Of a stretch of 64,000 bases of DNA, positions 10,435-21,172 are shown piece by piece. The stretch's first letter is position 1. Each line of letters begins with the position of its first letter. Made by a program: the position numbers and the translations under genes. The notes under the pieces are model-generated. The model was given only the letters and a program-made list of their open reading frames with translations. It was not told where the DNA came from and searched no databases. Origin of the DNA: Nelumbo lutea (Eukaryota > Streptophyta > Magnoliopsida > Proteales > Nelumbonaceae); contig JAKGHH010000002.1 in assembly GCA_022828595.1 (NCBI GenBank), positions 75,798,383 through 75,862,382 on the forward strand. The letters run 5' to 3'.

Positions 10435-10980
10435 TGACGAGCTACTTGGTGGCGAACTGCCTGTGGGCGAACAGTCTTGGTGGTGAATTGCCTTGGTGGC
10501 GAACTGCCTGGGGGTGAACTGCCTGGGGGCGAACTGCCTGGTGACGAACTGCCTGGGGGCGAACTGCCTTGGTGGCGAACCGCCTAAGGGCGAACTCCCT
10601 GGTGGTGAACTGCCTGGGGCAAACTGCCTTGGTGGCAAACTGCCTGGGGGCGAACTGCCTGGTGGTGAACTCCCTGGTGGCGAACTTCCTGGTGGCGAAC
10701 TGCCTTGGTGACGAACTGCCTGGGGGCGAACTGCCTGGTGGCGAACTGCCTGGTGGCGAACTCCCTGGTGGTGAACTGCCTGGTGGCGAACTCCCTGGTA
10801 GCAAACTGCCTTGGTGACGAACTGACTAGGGGCAAACTGCCTAGTGGAAAACTGCCTGGTGGCGAACTACCTGGTGGCGAACTCCCTGGTGGCGAACTGC
10901 CTGGGGCGAACTGCCTTGTTGGCGAACTGCCTTGTTGGCGAACTGCCTGGTGGCGAACTCCCTGGTGGCAAACTGCCTTA
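10435..10980. repeat. 15-17-bp minisatellite inside the 5' LTR
   Basis: Same unit family as the 7164-7834 array, about 35 units, 125 bp shorter, with a different order of variant units. Confidence 0.92.
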
Positions 10981-11039
10981 GAGAATGTTGGAGCTCCCTG
11001 GTGCGGCGCAATCCGAATGCCTTCAGCATGAGGTGGTCT

Positions 11040-11240
11040 TCTTTCCTTTGTAGGTTGTGGGAGATGAGGGACCTGCGAGAACTTCATCTTTTCCTCCTCT
11101 TTGTAGGTGGCGGGAGCTGAGAGCCTGCGAGAACTCCATCTTTTCCTCCTCTTTGTAGGTGGCGGGAGCTGAGGGACTTTCGAGAACTACATCTTTTCCT
11201 CCTCTTCATAGACGGTGGGAGCTGAAGGACCTGCGAGAAC
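11040..11240. repeat. 57-bp tandem repeats in the 5' LTR
   Basis: Counterpart of the 7905-8240 array, with only about three and a half units. Confidence 0.8.
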
Positions 11241-11397
11241 TGAATCAGAGGTCCCGGGGGTATTTTCCCGATGGGGGGCTCTCCGATGCTTAAGTTAGCA
11301 CTCTTATTGTAGAGAGCTTTGAAGATAATATGAGAGAGCTAGAGAGCAGGGTTACTTCCCTTTCTTTTCCATCCCCTTCCCCTTTGGGGGGTGAGGT

Positions 11398-11406
11398 CTT
11401 TATATA
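11398..11406 (-). promoter_or_regulatory. TATA box of the 5' LTR
   Basis: Minus-strand TATATAAAG in the same context as 8392-8400. This copy would drive the genomic transcript of the element. Confidence 0.65.
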
Positions 11407-11578
11407 CAGGAGTCCTCACGGGTTAGGTGGGTGAAAAGCCTCCAAACGGTAAGACTCATCGCATCCTGTCAGAACCGGGGTACGGTGGTGAACTCCTCGA
11501 GGTCGTTAGGCTGGCGCTTGTGTCAGGCGGCCAGGTCGGCGCCTGGGCCGGGTTGTCAGAGGGGTGCCTACGTCAGTC

Positions 11579-11724
11579 GGCGGGTCAGTGTCTAGGCCAG
11601 GTCATCAGGTCGGCGCCTGTGTCAGTCGGCGGGTCAGTGTCTAGATCAGGTCATCAAGCTAGCACCTGTCTCAGTCGGTGGGTCAGTGTCTAGATCAGGT
11701 CGTCAAGCTGGCGCCTTGGCCGGA
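11579..11724. repeat. 49-bp tandem repeats in the 5' LTR (U3)
   Basis: Three units of the same sequence as 8574-8766, one fewer than in the partner LTR. Confidence 0.8.
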
Positions 11725-12021
11725 TCATGCGCTAGGCTGGTCCAGGTCGGCCAGGTCACGCAGGCCATGCACAGTTCGTGCAGGCCGCGCGCGCCGCGTA
11801 GTTCGCATGCGCCGTGCGCAGTTCGTGCAGGCCGCGCGCAGGCGCGCTTCAGGCCACGCAGGCATGCGTTAGGCCGCGCGCGGGTCACGCCAGGCCGGCC
11901 AGACTGGTGCCTGGGTGGGTCACCAACTTCGTAAATTTGTTGACTGGATGTTTTCCTAGTTGTCACGAGGTGCCAGGTGTCACAATTTTATTGGAGGGCC
12001 AAATCTGCCCTCATCACATTG

Positions 12022-13086
12022 CATCTCTATTCGGAAGCCCCCTACCAACTCTTCACCACCACCAAGCAAGAACCCACCATCATTTGTTTTGCTTCAGCAT
12101 ATTTCTGTATCTTGGGTATTGGCATATATCGTTTACCATTGTTGCTGATTTACGAGTTTGCAGCGTTCATGAAAGCAACTTTGATTATTAGAGTTTTTCA
12201 TTATGTGGTCCAACAACATCGTCTCCAACCAAACTCGCCACAACACCCACTCCTTCCCAAACACCATCTTGTGTCCACTAGCCTTAGTTGTATACCTGTA
12301 TTTATTGTTGACAAGTGTCCAAATTTATTGCACCAGCTTATACCGTTTTTGTTTAGATTGGTTGCTTCAACCCAGGAAAGCTGGTTCAGACTAGTAAGCC
12401 CTGTTTGTACTGATTAGTTCCCTACTATTCACAAAGATCTGCTACTCTCCTCTATTCGGCCCACTAAGGCTTATTCTATTTATATCTTTAGCCCATTGTG
12501 ATCGTGGTTTCCATTCAAGGCATGGTTTCGGCTTGTTAAGGCCCACTTTAGCAAAATAAAAAAAAAACAAGGAACAAAGAAAAATAAAAATAAAAACAAT
12601 TGAGCATTTTTGGCTCATAAATGCCTAGGCTATTATGGCAATATTTGTTGAGCTATTAAGGTGTTTATTGGCCCTTCTTGGCTCATTTTGATATTGGCAT
12701 ATTTTTGTCCATTGACTTAAGAATCTATCCCATTGTGGCATTTTTTATTGACCCACTGAGGTCTATTGTCATTGAAGCCTATCGTTGGCCTATTGTGTGA
12801 GTCCATTAATAGCCTTTGTAATCAGCCCATAAAGGCTTTCTTTCTCTCTACTTGAATAAGTAAGACCATCAAGATTACCATTTCATCACTTACTTGCAAC
12901 ATCATCATGACAACTGGATTGAAGGATTTTGAGACGTCATCAAGTTGCAGTTTTGAGTCCCTGGAGGCTTATTCTTGAAAAAGCAACAAGATCATCTACT
13001 TGCAACATCAACATTATAGCAAGTTTTGAAGACTAGGTTTTGAGCTTTGAATAGTCTCTCTGAGGTGTTAGATCCTAGTGTATTAA
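12022..13086. other. Gap between LTR element and LINE
   Basis: 12022-12420 resumes the sequence interrupted by the LTR element and shows only weak open frames (NSPQHPLLPKHHLVSTSLSC) that I do not recognise. 12540-12860 has repeated ggcccattgtgg/ttggctcatt words and is probably the 5' UTR of the following LINE. No promoter or RNA gene was identified. Confidence 0.45.
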
Positions 13087-13089
13087 TAG

Positions 13090-14231
13090 ATGAGCTCAAT
13101 GGTGGAAAACCCAGGAGATCCTCTTGGAGGAAAACCTTCCTATGCTTCGACCATGGCTTCTTCTTCTTCTTCTTCTTCTTCTTCTTCTTCTTCTTCTTCC
13201 CTTAATCCCCCTACTATTGATATCGCTATCAAATCTCCTTCTTTGAAACAAGGAGAACTGATAGTTATTTTTATAGATGAGGAAATCGAAAGTCTCTCTC
13301 CCCTCTTCAATTTGATCTTGTTGGGAAGTGTGTCTATAGGAGGCCATCCATGGTAGATATTAGATAGTTTCTTATTCGATCTTTTAAAATACAAGCAAAT
13401 GTTGTGGTCAAATGTTGATCAAATTTGGTTCATAGGAGGACTTCCTTAAAGTTTGATTGAAAGAGAATTTCTAGATCAAGGACTATCTCTTCAAAATTTT
13501 CAAATGGACCCCAAGCATGGAACTCGACTGGGAGCCTTCAATCGTTCCTGTTTGGGTGAACTTCCCTCTTCTCCCTATTAATCTCTATAGTGAGAACTAT
13601 CTCAGATCCATCACCCAAGTAGCAGACCATGTTTTGAAGATAGGTTATGAAACCAAACGTTTGATTCGCAGGGTTCTAGTTAAGATCAATCTGTTGAAAG
13701 AATTTCCCGCTTGTGTATGGGTAGGTCTTGGTAAGGAGGGTTTCCAGTAGAAGATCGTTTACAAAGAACTTCCAAAATATTGCAACTTCCATTACAAACA
13801 AGGGCATGACGAGGAGGTTTGTCGATTGAAGAAGAAAACATTTACATCCAAAGAGTGCGAAGGAGAAAACTCTTGTGAAACCTACCAAAATTGTTCAATC
13901 CGAGTTTAGGAAAATTAGAAATCAGATTGAGCTCGACTTTGCCTTAGTGCCTATCAATCGTTCAAATGAGAATTCCAACGATAGTAATGATCAAAGTACA
14001 GGGCTAGAATTGTCATATGACAGTTTGGTTCTAGAATTGAATGACACAACCATACTTGGTCCCTTGGAGCAGGAAACAATGGTTATTAAGGTTGGTTTTA
14101 AAGATGATTGTAACTTTGTCCTTTCGAAAAACGTTGGTCATGGTTTGGGTGGTTCAGAGAGGAAAGCAAAAAAAAATTATGAGAAAATGATAATTGTGGA
14201 TGAATTATTAAAGGAAAAAAGAAAAGCTTGA
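13090..14231 (+). pseudogene. LINE ORF1: Ser-rich N-terminus, DUF4283, zinc knuckle
   Basis: Pieces lie in different frames. 13090: MSSMVENPGDPLGG with a (TTC)n-encoded run of Ser. Around 13310, KFSYRRPSMVDIR then LIRSFK (DUF4283). 13517: WVNFPLLPINLYSENYLRSI, then RLIRRVLVKINLLKEFPACV. Next comes a zinc knuckle in which the second Cys is replaced (CNFHYKQGHDEEVC; family form CxxCxxxxHxxxxC). 13875-14231 is an acidic linker. Such ORF1 proteins bind the LINE RNA. Shifts and the broken knuckle mean it is non-functional. Confidence 0.72.
13156..13200. repeat. (TTC)n microsatellite in LINE ORF1
   Basis: About fifteen TTC/TCT triplets, read as a Ser run in the ORF1 frame. Confidence 0.85.
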
Positions 14232-14469
14232 TAAACTATTTTCAAATAGGGAACATATAAAAGAAATCCCCATGGTAACTACTAATGATCAGAACATGCT
14301 CCCTTCATGTGAATTATCGAAAAGTGAAGATCACTCAGTTGCTGAAGAGAATGATGGTTTTCAACCTGTGATTCGAAAGAAGAAAGGCGAAAACACAAAA
14401 CATGGAAGCTACCCATCGAATGATTACTATATTGCAATCACGACAAGGTATGTAATTACCCCACTATTA

Positions 14470-17321
14470 ATTCATTTACATTTGATAGAGGTTTTGGCAT
14501 TCGTTGAACCTATGGCTATTGAATCTTTAAACTTTTTTGGCCAAAAGATTCAAGCCCAGGGTTGGATCAGCAACAAAAATTTTAATAGTAGAATTGCTAT
14601 TTACTGGAGGGTGGATTTCTCAGTGACTTGCTTTGGTGAAACTAAGTAAATGTTGACAGCGATGGTTTCTCTTAATTATGGGGATTAGATTTGTGCTTTC
14701 TTTTGTAATGCAAAATGTGATATGGTAGAAAGAAGGGCTCGTTGGCAAGAATTATATTTTCTTTCTTAATCAATTAATGTCTCGTGGGTGGTAAAGATCC
14801 AGACTTATTATCCATGTTTGATTTTAACGATGTTAGCAGTTTGGCTTTGTTTGATGTTGGATCTTTTTTTGTAGTAGTAGATTCACTTGGAGTAACAACA
14901 AGGAAGGTGTCGATTGTGTTTGAGCTCGTTTGGATCAAATCTTGGTTAATTCTCTTTGGATGCATTCCTTCTCAGTCAAAGGGGTTCAACATTTAAATAT
15001 GACTTGCTCTGATCATGCTGCTCTTATTTTCTCTTTTATTAAGAATAATTTACAAGGGGTTAGGCCTTTCAGATTTCAACAGATGTGGACTCGGCATGAG
15101 AGATTTATCAGTTTTATTAAAAATTCTTGGGATCAGCCAATTGTTGCTTCTCCTCTTTGGTTCTTATTTTTGAAACTCTAGAGGCTTAGATCAGATTTGA
15201 AAAATTGGAATGCTAATATCTTTGGAAATGTCCACCAGAATGTAAAGCAAGCTGAAGATCTTATTCTCCAAGTTTAAGCTCGTCACATCCAAGAAAATTC
15301 TCCAAACTCATCAAAACTTACAGAATTGTAAGGAAATTTTGTGTGAATTCTATAGGCGCAAGGAAATTTTTTGGAGACAAAAATCAAGAGTGAAGTGGAC
15401 TCGGCATTTAAATATGACTTGCTCTGATCATGCTCCTCTTATTTTCTCTTTTATTAAGAATAATTTACAAGGGGTTAGGCCTTTCAGATTTCAACAGATG
15501 TGGACTTGGCATGAGAGATTTATCAGTTTTATTAAAAATTCTTGGGATCAGCCAATTGTTGCTTCTCCTCTTTGGTTCTTATTTTTGAAACTCTAGAGGC
15601 TTAGATCAAATTTGAAAAATTGGAATGCTAATATCTTTGGAAATGTCCACCAGAATGTAAAGCAAGCTGAAGATCTTATTCTCCAAGTTTAAGCTCGTCA
15701 CATCCAAGAAAATTCTCCAAACTCTCATCAAAACTTACAGAATTGTAAGGAAATTTTGTGTGAATTCTATAGGCGCAAGGAAATTTTTTGGAAACAAAAA
15801 TCAAGAGTGAAGTGGACTCGGCATTTAAATATGACTTGCTCTGATCATGCTCCTCTTATTTTCTCTTTTATTAAGAATAATTTACAAGGGGTTAGGCCTT
15901 TCAGATTTCAACAGATGTGGACTCGGCATGAGAGATTTATCAGTTTTATTACAAATTCTTGGGATCAGCCAATTGTTGCTTCTCCTCTTTGGTTCTTATT
16001 TTTGAAACTCTAGAGGCTTAGATCAGATTTGAAAAATTGGAATGCTAATATCTTTGGAAATGTCCACCAGAATGTAAAGCAAGCTGAAGATCTTATTCTC
16101 TAAGTTTAAGCTCGTCACATCCAAGAAAATTCTCCAAACTCTCATCAAAACTTACAGAATTGTAAGGAAATTTTGTGTGAATTCTATAGGCGCAAGGAAA
16201 TTTTTTGGAGACAAAAATCAAGAGTGAAGTGGCTTACCGATGGTGATAGAAACATTTTTTTCCATCTATTTGTGGAAGTCAAAAGATCTCAGTGTTTTTT
16301 TAAGAGAATTCCAACAGAGAATGGAGATTGGTTAGGGGATCCATATTAGATCAAGTCTGAAGTAGTTAATTACTTCAAACAAGTTTTATCTTCCCAAACC
16401 CACTTCATTTAATGATGGAATTCTGGATTGTATTCTTTTCTTGGTTGACATAGAAATGAATGCTCACCTTCTCAGAATACCCAATGATCAAGAGATTCAC
16501 AACATTGTTTGGCGAATGGATAAAGATAGTGCTCCTAGCCCATATGGTTTTATAGGTCACTTTTATTGTAGTTGTTGGGATACCATTAAGGTTGATGTTG
16601 CAATGTAGTTCATCACTTCTTTCAGTGGGGTAATCTTCCCATAAGCTTCATTGCCTTTTTTATTACCTTAATTTCGAAATGTAACTCTTTCGAAAGGTTC
16701 TTTGACTTTCAGTCGATTAGTCTGGGTAATTTCTATTATAAAATTATTGCAGAAATGTGTTTAGATGTATGGCTAGCTTTCTCCCTTTATTGGTTTCAAA
16801 GGAACAAGGTGCCTTTATTCAAGGAAGAAGCATTATGAATAACATAGCTTTGGTTCAGGAACTAGCACTTGATATTGATAAAAAAGTCTCAGGAGGTAAT
16901 GTTATTCTAAATTTGGACATGGATAGGGCCTATGATCGTATGGAATGGAATTTCATTAAGAATGTGCTTCTTAAATGTGGCTTTGATTCTAACTGGATTT
17001 CCTTAATTAAAAAGATGATGACCAACTGTTGGTTTTCTGCTCTTGTGAATGGGATTATTTGTAGTTTTTTTTTTTCAATTTATTCATGGTCTCTGATAGG
17101 GTGACCCTCTAGCTCCTTATTTGTTTATTCTTACTGAAGAGGTGTTCAATAGAAATTTGAGGATGATGGAGTGTGACTTTTATTCTAGCAGAAGAGGCTG
17201 CCCTCTTATTACTCACTTGCTATATGTTGATGATGCCATCATCTTCACTAGGGGAAACAAGAAGTTTCTCCAAGTAGTTATAAAGGTGATTAGAGAGTAT
17301 GAAGCAGAGGAGCCCCAATAA
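14470..17321 (+). pseudogene. LINE endonuclease/reverse transcriptase, disrupted
   Basis: EN remnants (LNFFGQKIQAQGWISN; LDQILVNSLWMHSF-like; TCSDHAPLIFSF, with the SDH motif) lead into the linker VRPFRFQQMWTRHERFISFI. After the triplicated block come WLTDGDRN-FFH, FDFQSISLGNFYYKIIAEMC, QGAFIQGRSIMNNIALVQEL, NLDMDRAYDRMEW (RT motif A, normally KAYDR) and LLYVDDAIIFTRGNKKFL (YVDD, motif C). The DNA-cutting and priming core is recognisable, but stop codons, shifts and the triplication abolish function. The N-terminal EN part appears to be missing. Confidence 0.78.
14990..16232 (+). repeat. 415-417-bp tandem triplication inside LINE RT ORF
   Basis: Copies start at 14990, 15405 and 15822 (catttaaatatgacttgctc); the last ends at 16232 (gtgaagtgg). 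Differences are few: gctgctc/gctcctc, a 2-base tc indel at 15310, and one c/t in tggactcggcatgag. All copies share a TAG (ttgaaactctagaggctt) and a TAA (gtttaagctcgtc), so the ORF was already dead before amplification. Both internal junctions carry an extra actcgg. Confidence 0.9.
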
Positions 17322-17661
17322 GGGTAGAGTGAAAATTCATGACTTCATTGGAATTATCGATAAATTAAACTCTATGATCATTGGTTGGAAGAGCAAAATT
17401 CTTTCAAGTGGGGGAAAACCTATTCTAATATGACACATCCTTTCCAATATTCCTTTTCATATTTTATCAGCTATGAAGGTTCCAAAAGGGGTGATCCACC
17501 GGATTGAATCCATTTCAGCTAATTTTTTTATGGTTCGGACCTAATCAAGAAGGTAATCATCACTAAGTGAGTTGGAAGGATATTTTTGGTCCCATTGTAG
17601 AGGGAGGTCTTAACATTTGGGGTTTGAAGGATCTCTCGAAAGCCTTTAGGTTTAAAGGCTT

Positions 17662-18354
17662 ATGAGGTGCATTTCAGGTCAGTGTTTATGGGCTAGGTTC
17701 TTCAGAGATAAATTTATGGGTAGTGGTGTCGTCCTTTCCACTTCAATTTCGATGCAAAGTAGCTTGTCTTTGGTTGCTAGTATTCAGATGTTAAATTCTT
17801 TATTAGAATTGTCCAAATGGAAAATTGGTATAGGTGGGGTACTTTTCTGGTTTGATAATTGGTTAGAAGTGGGTCCCTTGATTAGTCAGATTGATGATGA
17901 TGCTCACATTAACCCATATCTAAAACTAAAGGAAGTTTTATCTACGGGTGGTACTTGGGACTTGTTTGAAGTCTTGGATCTGCTCCCTATTGAAGCGGTT
18001 AATGAGATTACTGCCTCTGGGATTTGGTTGTCAAATAGAGAGGATAAACTGGTATGACTCCCTATTGCAGTTAGCTACTTTACCATGAAATCAGCTTGGG
18101 AAGTTGTGAGGCATTTGGGAAATTCCATTCCGATTTTCAAAAAATTATGGTGGAACACCTTTCCTACAAAAATAAGCATTTTTGATTGGAAATTATTGAG
18201 AAGGGTTCTAGTGGATACCAAAATTCAAAGGATTGGAATTGTTTTTTGCTCCAAATGTAGTTGTTATAAGTATCCACTTATGGAGTCCATTTATCACTTG
18301 TTTGTTTGTGGTACCCTTGCTAGAAAGGTTTGGAATCATTTTTTGCTATTTTGA
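17662..18354 (+). pseudogene. LINE zf-RVT region
   Basis: Reads LWARFFRDKFMGSG, IGIGGVLFWFDNWLEVGPL, then across one stop YFTMKSAWEVVRHLG, LWWNTFPTKISIFDWKLL and a Cys/His cluster (FCSKCSCYK..H..C, W at the end). This is the zf-RVT domain that follows RT in plant LINEs. Confidence 0.75.
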
Positions 18355-18603
18355 GTAAAAAATTTTTTTATTATGACACTATCAATACCAAGTTCCAAAT
18401 AAGGTGGTAAGAATCATTACTTTTTTGTTCTTGCTATCTACCATCTTCTCATTGTTTAGAAAAGCTAAAAAGAACAAAATAGACAGAGATGGGATTCAAA
18501 ATTTGTTTGCTCGCAATTTGTTATAGGTAGAGTTCAACAATGGTTAAGTGAGATTCCAAGCCCGAAAGATTTTGAAAAAAAAAATAATACTAATGCTCAA
18601 CAT

Positions 18604-19185
18604 ATGTTCTTGAATTGCTTAGGTATTCAAATTTGGGACATCAGATCTAGGAAGTCTCACCTTGTCTATTTTTTGCATCATTCTTGTGACTATTTTAAGC
18701 TGAATGTGGGTGGAGCTTCCCATGGAAATCCGAGTTTTAGTGGAGGAGACAGTGTCATCAAAGATGATAGTGGTAAATTTGTTGCTAGCTTTTCTGCCTT
18801 CTTTGGTGAGATGAGCAATCTGTAAGCTGAGGCAGTGACTCATAAACATGGTCTTGCCTTGGCTCGCTCTTTGAATATAACAAAGCTTCACACCTATTCA
18901 AATTCTCAATCCCTCATTAGGATCTTAAAAGGTGAATTGGAACCTCCTCATTATCTTTGGTACTGGCAAATCAACATTTCCGACTTTTTACACTATACAG
19001 ATGTTGGATTCTTTCATAATTACATAGAAGGTAATCAACCTACTGATGCTTTGGAAAATTTTGCATGTCACTCCTTACGTGCATCCTTTTTTGATACAAT
19101 GAATAATTTACTCAATCACATTCCTCCTATCTTGAATGTTGATAATATTTGTCTTCCTTTATATTTGTTTTTCTTAGTATTCTAA
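18604..19185 (+). pseudogene. LINE C-terminal RNase H
   Basis: Reads FKLNVGGASHGNPSFSGGDS, where the catalytic Asp of NVDGAS is Gly. This is followed by VIKDDSGKFVASFSAFFGEM and, past a stop (expected QAEA), LALARSLNI, HTYSNSQSLIRILKG and FHNYIEGNQPTDALENFACH. It matches the RNase H of plant LINEs, with two of the acidic residues lost or altered (NVG, YSN). Confidence 0.75.
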
Positions 19186-19320
19186 TGAGTATAGGTCCAG
19201 GACAGGTTAATTTTGTAGGTTTTATGAGTTGGGCCTATTTTGTATATAGCTTTTCAGAGGGATAAGGTATTTACATCCCCCCTCATAGGCTTTTTTCTTC
19301 TCAATTAATAAAATTTCGAT

Positions 19321-19639
19321 GGCCACCCCTCCACGAGGAGTAAATTTTGGGGTCTAAAAGAAAGTTTTGAAGATAGGTCAATGTGATTGAGGAGGCATCA
19401 TCATCATTAAACGCATGTAGATCTTTGATCCCCGTGTGTTTGAGGGGGTGTGTAAGGGAATTGAGATAATTTTGGGTTGTTATGTTAAGATAAATATAAG
19501 AGAGAAATTAAAGATTAAGTAGAGTTTCAATTGAGATAGAATTCTCAGTCTATAAATTTCATATAATCTTCATAGTTAATCAATGCATTCTTTCAAGCCT
19601 TCTCTAAAATCTAATAATATATCATTAGAACTTCAGAAG
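19321..19639. other. Gap between the two LINEs, possible LTR fragment
   Basis: At 19441 TTTGAGGGGG is followed by TGTGTAAGGGAATTGAGA, resembling a copia polypurine tract and LTR start. No partner LTR was found, so this is only a suggestion. Confidence 0.3.
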
Positions 19640-19645
19640 TGTTAG

Positions 19646-19888
19646 ATGAATCATCTCCTTGTATGGGTTGAGATTGATCTTACCAATCCATTGGTGCAAA
19701 GGGTGCCTATGAATAGACGGGATCAAAGTGCTATGTGGGTTAATTTGAAGTACAAAAGGCTGCCCATCCTTTGCTACTTTTGTGGCCACACTGGTCATGA
19801 TGAGAAGATTTGTGTTGTGAAATTTCAAAGCGATAATACAAGTAGTGTGGATGAGGGTGGTGATTCAAGGTATCCTCTTGGGTCATAG
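19646..19888 (+). pseudogene. LINE ORF1 C-terminal part with intact CCHC knuckle
   Basis: VEIDLTNPLVQRVPMNRRDQ, MWVNLKYKRLPILCYFCGHT, GHDEKIC: an intact CxxCxxxxHxxxxC zinc knuckle following the usual DUF4283 linker. The 5' part of ORF1 is absent. Confidence 0.7.
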
Positions 19889-20382
19889 CTTCATGTTGAT
19901 GCTAATAAACCTAGTCCTTGATCTTTCTAGGTTTCTCGAGATGCAGAGTTTGAAGTTTAGGTAGCAAACTTGGTGTTAGTGTGATGGGAACTAGATAGTG
20001 GTCCAAGTCAAACTGGGTCCATCATAACTTGTGTAACTAAATCTATGCGGTGTGGGGGAATGGATGCTAGTTCTAACAATAACAAGGGCTCAACATATGT
20101 TTATACATAGCCTTCTAGTCTGGCCCATTTGAAAAAGTCTTCAAAGAAAAGAAAAGCAGTGCATTATGTTGGTATGGATTTAGATGGGCCTATAGTGCCA
20201 CTAAGTCCTATTGGTGTTTCTAAAAGGGCTTCAGGGTTTGTCCCAAAAACAACCCCACTTTGATCCATGAAGCAACTTGCTTAGAATTGTGGACTTATTG
20301 ATATTGGTTTTGTTGGTAATCCATACACTTGGTCCAATATATGGTAGAGTTGGTGGAGCTAATGTAAGGGAAAGGCAAGACT

Positions 20383-20619
20383 ATGCCTTGGTCACTACTC
20401 ATTGGCATGAATTACTTCCTCACTTCCTCGTTACAACATCTTCCAGCCATTGAATTGGATTATTGTCCATTATTACTAGATACTCATGGTGATATTAGAC
20501 CATGTTGGTCCCACTCCAACTTTGAGGCTATGTGGCTATGCCATAGTGGGTGTAAAACTCTGGTACGAGATGTATGGATTTTGGGAGGAGGTAGAGGGAA
20601 GGGTAGGTTTAAAGGTTGA
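20383..20619 (+). pseudogene. LINE endonuclease C-terminal part
   Basis: Just upstream, LIDIGFVGNPYTWSN; then, after stops, WHELLPHSS-like NYFLTSSLQHLPAIELDYCP, LLLDTHGD, FEAMWLCHSGCKTLVRDVW. The usual SDH catalytic motif is degraded to LDYCP. Confidence 0.6.
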
Positions 20620-21172
20620 GAATGTATGAAGACAACTTAGAAAATGGAATAGGGAGGTCTATGAGAACATTTTCCAACAGATGCAACAATTTCTCACAAA
20701 GATTGATTACTTACAAGAGAAAACTCTTCACTTAAAATTGAAGGAGATATAGGCACATTAAGAGTTATTTTGGTTGTAGAGATCAAGGGAGAGGTATGGC
20801 TATGTGAGGGTCATCCAATAGATTTTTCCATCTATCTACTATTCAACACTACCACAGAAAAGCCATTGATGGACTAAGGAAAGAAGATGGTTCATGGACA
20901 ATGGATGTTAATGAGATTCAATCTATGTTTGTAGAGTATTGAAAAGATTTGTTTCAATGTTCAAGTCATGTTGTTTTAGAGGAGTTATTTCACTTAATTA
21001 ACCTAGCAGCCACGATGGATGACAACAATGCACTTTGCAAGCTATTGTGAAATAGTTGGACTGTTGAGCCCATATAAAGCCTTGAGCTGGATGGTATGTC
21101 AGTTGTTTTTTAGCAGCACATATTTGGCCAATTATTTGTGATGATATTACCACATGGATACAGTGACTTTTT

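Larger units (their letters stand above)
7067..12016 (-). mobile_element. Complete non-autonomous Tat-like LTR retrotransposon with minisatellite-bearing LTRs
   Basis: Two direct repeats (7067-9073 and 10339-12016) begin TGATGTAACC and end CCCTCATCA on the plus strand. They flank a 1265-bp interior, and CATTG is duplicated exactly on both sides (7062-7066, 12017-12021). Element polarity is minus. Reading minus from the inner edge of the 10339 LTR, a 2-base spacer is followed by TGGCGCCGTCTGTGGGAA, the primer-binding type used by Tat/Athila-like Ty3/gypsy elements. At the other side GGGAGTGGGGGCTAT, a polypurine tract, abuts the other LTR, and both LTRs have a minus-strand TATATAAAG. There is no gag, protease, RT or integrase, so it must have been mobilised in trans. 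The perfect TSD suggests a fairly recent insertion. Confidence 0.9.
10339..12016 (-). repeat. 5' LTR (element orientation), 1678 bp
   Basis: Same ends and order of internal blocks as the 7067-9073 LTR. It is about 330 bp shorter, nearly all because its tandem arrays have fewer units. It lies next to the PBS. Confidence 0.9.
13087..19320 (+). mobile_element. Nearly full-length, inactive L1-type LINE with RNase H domain
   Basis: In order on the plus strand: ORF1 with DUF4283 and a zinc knuckle (13090-14231), endonuclease remnants (14470-15000), reverse transcriptase (to 17321, with YVDD), the zf-RVT region (17662-18354) and a plant-type RNase H (18604-19185). The order ORF1-EN-RT-zf-RVT-RNase H is that of plant L1 elements with a C-terminal RNase H. 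Many stops and shifts disable it. The 3' end is probably the AATAAAATTTCG at about 19310; no poly-A tail or target duplication was found, so both ends are approximate. Confidence 0.82.

Noticed and set aside
7062..12021. Possible tandem segmental duplication in place of a transposon
   Set aside because: The exact CATTG duplication, TG..CA ends, PBS and PPT all fit LTR insertion; a segmental duplication would not give these.
19441..19480. Copia-like polypurine tract and LTR start
   Set aside because: Only one end, no pol upstream in the correct frame and no partner LTR, so kept only as a remark.
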